Source: CAYXWM01 sp964468805
Lineage (GTDB): Bacteria; Bacillota; Clostridia; Lachnospirales; WRBF01
Assembly (NCBI GenBank): GCA_964468805.1
Contig: CAYXWM010000054.1
Span: 1 to 16,221 of the forward strand
DNA: 16,221 bases
Direction: 5' to 3'
Position numbers and translations under genes: made by a program. Numbering within the stretch: position 1 is the first letter of the stretch; each line of letters starts with the position of its first letter. Shown here piece after piece: positions 13,522 through 16,221 of the stretch. The notes beneath the pieces were generated by a model. The model was given only the letters and a program-made list of their open reading frames with translations. It searched no databases and was not told the origin of the DNA.

Positions 13522-14547
13522 TTGTCTCAAGAATGGTTGCTTTACATAACGTCATTTGCCTGTGCCTTCGGTATATCGTTATTGGCAACACCCTACGCAA
13601 AAAAGTTATCCGTTAAAGTCGGAGCAATAGATTACCCCAGAAGCAGAGGTATGCATAAAGAGCCTATTCCCAGAATGGGCGGTGTAGCCATCGTTTCGGG
13701 TTTTTTGGTTGCTATGCTTATTTTGATGCCCTTTGTGCCGGAGCTTAGAACGGTGCAATTTATCGGCTTCATAGTCGGGGCATTGATTATTGCCTTTTTG
13801 GGTGTTATGGACGATATTTATACCCTTCGTGCAAGGACAAAATTAATATTTCAGCTTATAGCTGCCATGGTAGTTGTATTTACCGGCACGCAAATTGACT
13901 TTGTGGAATGGCCCTTTGCCGCAAATCTTAATGCTTTTTCCGTACCCTTAACCCTTATATGGATTATAGGCGTGACCAACGCCGTAAATCTTATAGACGG
14001 CGTGGACGGTTTGGCGGCAGGCGTCTCCAGTATTTGTGCCATATGTCTCATGTTCCTGTGCATACTGTCCGGTTTCCAACTGGCGGTTATCCTCACAGCG
14101 GCATTGGCAGGCAGTTGCTTTGGGTTTTTACCTCGTAATTTCAGCCCGGCGGAGGTTATTATGGGCGACACCGGGGCTTTGTTTTTGGGATTTGTGCTAT
14201 CCACCAGTTCCATAATCGGGGTGTTTAAGGGCTATGCCTTATTGTCCGTTGTCATAGCATTCTTTGCCTTGGCTCTGCCTATCTTCGACACACTTTTTGC
14301 CATGATTCGCCGTCTTCTCAGCGGCAAATCCATTATGGAACCCGACAGGCAACATCTCCATCACAGACTGATAGATTCCGGCTATTCCCATTCCCAAGCG
14401 GTAATGATTTTATACGGAATAAGTCTGCTCTGCGGTATAGGTGCCATAGTCATAGCCTTAAAAGACATATGGGCTGTACTGATAATGGCGGCTTTTGTTA
14501 CAATACTTGGATTAATGTTGTTTGTATATAAACGCAGAACACACTAA
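13522..14547 (+). CDS. tagO: TagO/WecA undecaprenyl-phosphate GlcNAc-1-phosphate transferase
   Basis: 341 residues with about ten membrane helices, in the polyprenyl-phosphate phosphosugar transferase family (PNPT). Motifs: DYPRSRGMHKEPIPRMGG (37-54), MDD at 96-98, NAVNLIDGVDGLAAG (153-167), GDTGALFLGF (215-224) and RQHLHHRL (276-283), the His-rich loop of WecA/TagO enzymes that use UDP-GlcNAc. MraY has different residues in this loop, so MraY is unlikely. It starts teichoic acid or other cell-wall polymer synthesis on the inner membrane face. The start is TTG at 13522, eight bases after AAAGGAG (13507-13513); an in-frame GTG at 13501 lies upstream of that site and is rejected. No glycosyltransferase partner is adjacent. 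Confidence 0.92.
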   Translation: MSQEWLLYITSFACAFGISLLATPYAKKLSVKVGAIDYPRSRGMHKEPIPRMGGVAIVSGFLVAMLILMPFVPELRTVQFIGFIVGALIIAFLGVMDDIYTLRARTKLIFQLIAAMVVVFTGTQIDFVEWPFAANLNAFSVPLTLIWIIGVTNAVNLIDGVDGLAAGVSSICAICLMFLCILSGFQLAVILTAALAGSCFGFLPRNFSPAEVIMGDTGALFLGFVLSTSSIIGVFKGYALLSVVIAFFALALPIFDTLFAMIRRLLSGKSIMEPDRQHLHHRLIDSGYSHSQAVMILYGISLLCGIGAIVIALKDIWAVLIMAAFVTILGLMLFVYKRRTH

Positions 14548-14552
14548 AAAAA

Positions 14553-14576
14553 GCGAGCCGGAGGGTTCGCTTTTTT
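14553..14576. terminator. bidirectional terminator between tagO and the reductase
   Basis: GCGAGCC (14553-14559) pairs with GGTTCGC (14564-14570) around a GGAG loop, with one G-U pair. It is preceded by seven A and followed by six T, so it works on both strands. It lies five bases after the tagO stop and 77 bases past the stop of the convergent reductase gene. Confidence 0.92.
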
Positions 14577-14652
14577 ATAATTATAGAAACAGTATAAAGA
14601 CTAAAATATTCGTGTTGTTTAATAGGTTTTCTCCGCTAGGTCTTATTATTAC

Positions 14653-15792
14653 CTACTCGGTCATAGCCTTTTCAACTTTAGGCATTAATTCGGCAATTTC
14701 AATCTTTTGCGGGCATTTGTCTTCACAGGCTTTGCATTGTACACAGTTACGTGCCAAGGCAGGCTCATTCAGTTGAGAGAGCAGGAAGTATTTGCGTTTT
14801 ACCAATTCCTTGTCGTCACAGGAATAGAGGCTGTTGTAGAACTCGAACATGCCCGGTATATCCACATCATTGGGGCATGGCATACAGTATGCACAGCGAG
14901 TACAGGGTATGGATTCGATTTCGGAGAATTTTTGTATTACCTGTCTTATGGTTTGTTTTTCTTTGTCGCTGAAAGCTTTGGCACGAGCGGCATAGGTAAC
15001 GTTATCGTTAATGTTTTCAAGACTGCTCATACCGCTTAAAACTACGCTGACTTCGGGTAAATCCCACAGGTAGCCCAAAGCCCATTCCACTGCGGTGCGA
15101 TCCGGGTCGCAGCTTTGGAATACGTCCATAATAGTTTTATTGGCGTTGGCAAGCTTACCGCCCAACATGGGTTCCATTACGCAAATGCCCATGCCTTTGT
15201 TGTATGCGTGTCTCATGCCTTCCAAACCTTGTTGATAATCTTCGTTAAGGTAGTTAAGCTGAAGCAAGCAGAATTCCCAATCATAGTGATCGCATATTTT
15301 ATAGAAGGTTTCCTTGTTGTCATGGAAAGAAAAGCCGATATGACCGATTTTTCCTGCTTTTTTTGCTTTTTCCGCTTTATCGATTAAATCAAATTTTAAT
15401 ACTTTATTTTCCCAAGACCAAGCACTGAGGGCGTGGAGCAAGTAAAAATCAATATGGTCTGTGTTAAGGCGTTTAAGTTGGTCGTCCAAAATTGTATCAA
15501 AATCATTGGCGGATTCCATTACAAACACAGGAGCTTTGTCAGCGATTTTAACCTTATTGCGATAGCCGTCTTGAGAAAGAGCCTTTCCCACAACACCTTC
15601 ACTTTTGCCGCCGTGGTACACATAGGCTGTATCAATGTAATTTACTCCCGAATCTATAGCCGAATGAAGCATTTTGATAGCAACGGGTTCGTCGATTACA
15701 TTAGAATCGTTACCCACGATAGGCAGTCTCATGCAACCTACACCCAGAACAGAAGCGTTAAAGCCGGTTTTTCCAAATTTTCTGTATTGCAT
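14653..15792 (-). CDS. aldo/keto reductase with C-terminal 2x[4Fe-4S] domain
   Basis: 379 residues. Residues 1-285 are an aldo/keto reductase barrel: Asp54 and Tyr59 in DTAYVYHGG, Lys86 in KIADKAP and His120 in DFYLLH fit the catalytic tetrad. The C-terminus is a ferredoxin-like domain with Cys297, 300, 303, 306 (CxxCxxCxxCP) and Cys350, 353, 356, 360 (CxxCxxCxxxCP), ligating two [4Fe-4S] clusters. Such fusions are common in anaerobes; the physiological substrate is unknown, and electron transfer between clusters and the NAD(P)H site is presumed. Two ATGs lie in tandem at 15795 and 15792; the second is chosen because it is seven rather than four bases from GGAGG. The gene stands alone on the minus strand behind a structured leader. 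Confidence 0.92.
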   Translation of the reverse strand: MQYRKFGKTGFNASVLGVGCMRLPIVGNDSNVIDEPVAIKMLHSAIDSGVNYIDTAYVYHGGKSEGVVGKALSQDGYRNKVKIADKAPVFVMESANDFDTILDDQLKRLNTDHIDFYLLHALSAWSWENKVLKFDLIDKAEKAKKAGKIGHIGFSFHDNKETFYKICDHYDWEFCLLQLNYLNEDYQQGLEGMRHAYNKGMGICVMEPMLGGKLANANKTIMDVFQSCDPDRTAVEWALGYLWDLPEVSVVLSGMSSLENINDNVTYAARAKAFSDKEKQTIRQVIQKFSEIESIPCTRCAYCMPCPNDVDIPGMFEFYNSLYSCDDKELVKRKYFLLSQLNEPALARNCVQCKACEDKCPQKIEIAELMPKVEKAMTE

Positions 15793-15795
15793 CAT

Positions 15796-15995
15796 TATTC
15801 CTCCCTGTGATAATATTTAGAACTCGTCGATTAATTTAAGAAGAAATACCGAATAAGATATGTATTATGCTTCCGGTTACAGATTAAAGGACGACGAGTT
15901 TGCAATGATTTTAATGGTTTTTTGCTATAAAATCAGTTTAATTTATAATGAATAATAATGCAACAAAAATTATTAAAAAAAATTCAAAAAAAATA
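15796..15995. other. reductase leader and AT-rich divergent spacer
   Basis: Between the reductase and the promoters at the right edge. On the minus strand, AACTCGTCG (complement of 15892-15900) pairs with CGACGAGTT (complement of 15821-15829), closing an 80-base element about 25 bases before the ribosome binding site. Inside it, ACCG/CGGT and short A/T stems can form. The rest (15901-15995) is very AT-rich. No ORF and no clear promoter for the reductase could be fixed. Confidence 0.5.
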
Positions 15996-16024
15996 TTGAC
16001 AGACTCTTAAATAAATGTTATTAT
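15996..16024 (+). promoter_or_regulatory. strong promoter P1, probably of an rRNA operon
   Basis: Perfect TTGACA (15996-16001), a 17-base spacer and TATTAT (16019-16024), in a very A-rich upstream context of the kind that forms an UP element. A small GTCG/CGAC hairpin follows in the transcribed region. Confidence 0.75.
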
Positions 16025-16089
16025 AGCTTTCGTCGCCAAACGACAGCCGTCAATATAAACAAACTTACGAAAAAAGTTGAAAAAAGTAT

Positions 16090-16118
16090 TGACAAGCTAA
16101 AAAACCTGTGATAATATG
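16090..16118 (+). promoter_or_regulatory. strong promoter P2, probably of an rRNA operon
   Basis: Perfect TTGACA (16090-16095), 17 bases, TAATAT (16113-16118). It lies 94 bases after P1 in the same orientation. Tandem consensus promoters at this spacing are typical of ribosomal RNA operons. Confidence 0.7.
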
Positions 16119-16221
16119 TTGATTGTTGTCACACGGTAGCAAAACAGTCGGTGACACACAATAATAACAAAGCTTGAACATTGAAAACCGAATAATTGTG
16201 AAAAAACAACTACCATAACCA
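16119..16221 (+). other. probable leader of a 16S rRNA operon running off the edge
   Basis: After the tandem promoters come an inverted repeat TGTCAC (16128-16133) / GTGACA (16151-16156), then AGCTTGAACATTGAAAACCG (16171-16190), which resembles the boxA-like TTTGAACATTGAAAAC stretches before 16S genes in Firmicutes. No mature 16S sequence is inside the window, so a tRNA array or other highly expressed gene remains possible. Confidence 0.5.

Overview
The window reads as a low-to-moderate GC Firmicute chromosome, most likely an anaerobic Clostridia-type bacterium. The reasons are strong GGAGG-type ribosome binding sites, frequent TTG/GTG starts, sigma-A type promoters, a complete atpZIBEFHAGDC operon, a TagO/WecA transferase, a YwlE-type phosphatase, and an aldo/keto reductase carrying a 2x[4Fe-4S] domain. 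The species cannot be named from the sequence. All gene identities come from recognising protein motifs by eye; no search was run.

Layout. (1) 1-891, minus strand: a YqhQ/DUF1385 membrane protein cut by the left edge. (2) 892-1603: a gene-free divergent region with a very good promoter at 1447-1475. (3) 1604-9630: the whole F-type ATP synthase operon, Fo first (atpZ, atpI, a, c, b) and then delta, alpha, gamma, beta, epsilon. The c subunit carries the ligand residues of Na+-binding rotor rings, so the enzyme is probably Na+-coupled. (4) 9762-10142: a FlK-like hot-dog thioesterase, followed by a strong terminator at 10198-10226. (5) 10227-10902: a 676-base gene-free stretch rich in inverted repeats. 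(6) 10903-12828: three overlapping genes, a KdpD-like UspA domain protein, a SEC-C zinc-domain protein and Sua5/YwlC for t6A synthesis. A protein-arginine phosphatase like YwlE follows at 12932. (7) 13522-14547: TagO/WecA, ending at a bidirectional terminator shared with (8) the minus-strand ferredoxin-type aldo/keto reductase, 14653-15792. (9) 15996-16221: tandem strong promoters and a leader that looks like the start of an rRNA operon lying beyond the right edge.

Function. The atp genes form one complex that interconverts an ion gradient and ATP. The yqhQ, sua5, ywlE, tagO and atp genes are often near one another in Firmicutes, so the region looks like a rearranged version of a known neighbourhood rather than an island. 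I see no phage, IS, CRISPR or defence genes.

The most unusual feature is non-coding. The atp operon has long spacers (about 200, 300, 234 and 357 bases) where this operon is normally compact. They hold strong hairpins, including a 56-base near-perfect hairpin between atpG and atpD and a terminator-then-promoter arrangement between atpZ and atpI. Two further candidate structured leaders lie at 10367-10672 and, on the minus strand, at 15821-15900. These are sequence observations; any regulatory role is inference.
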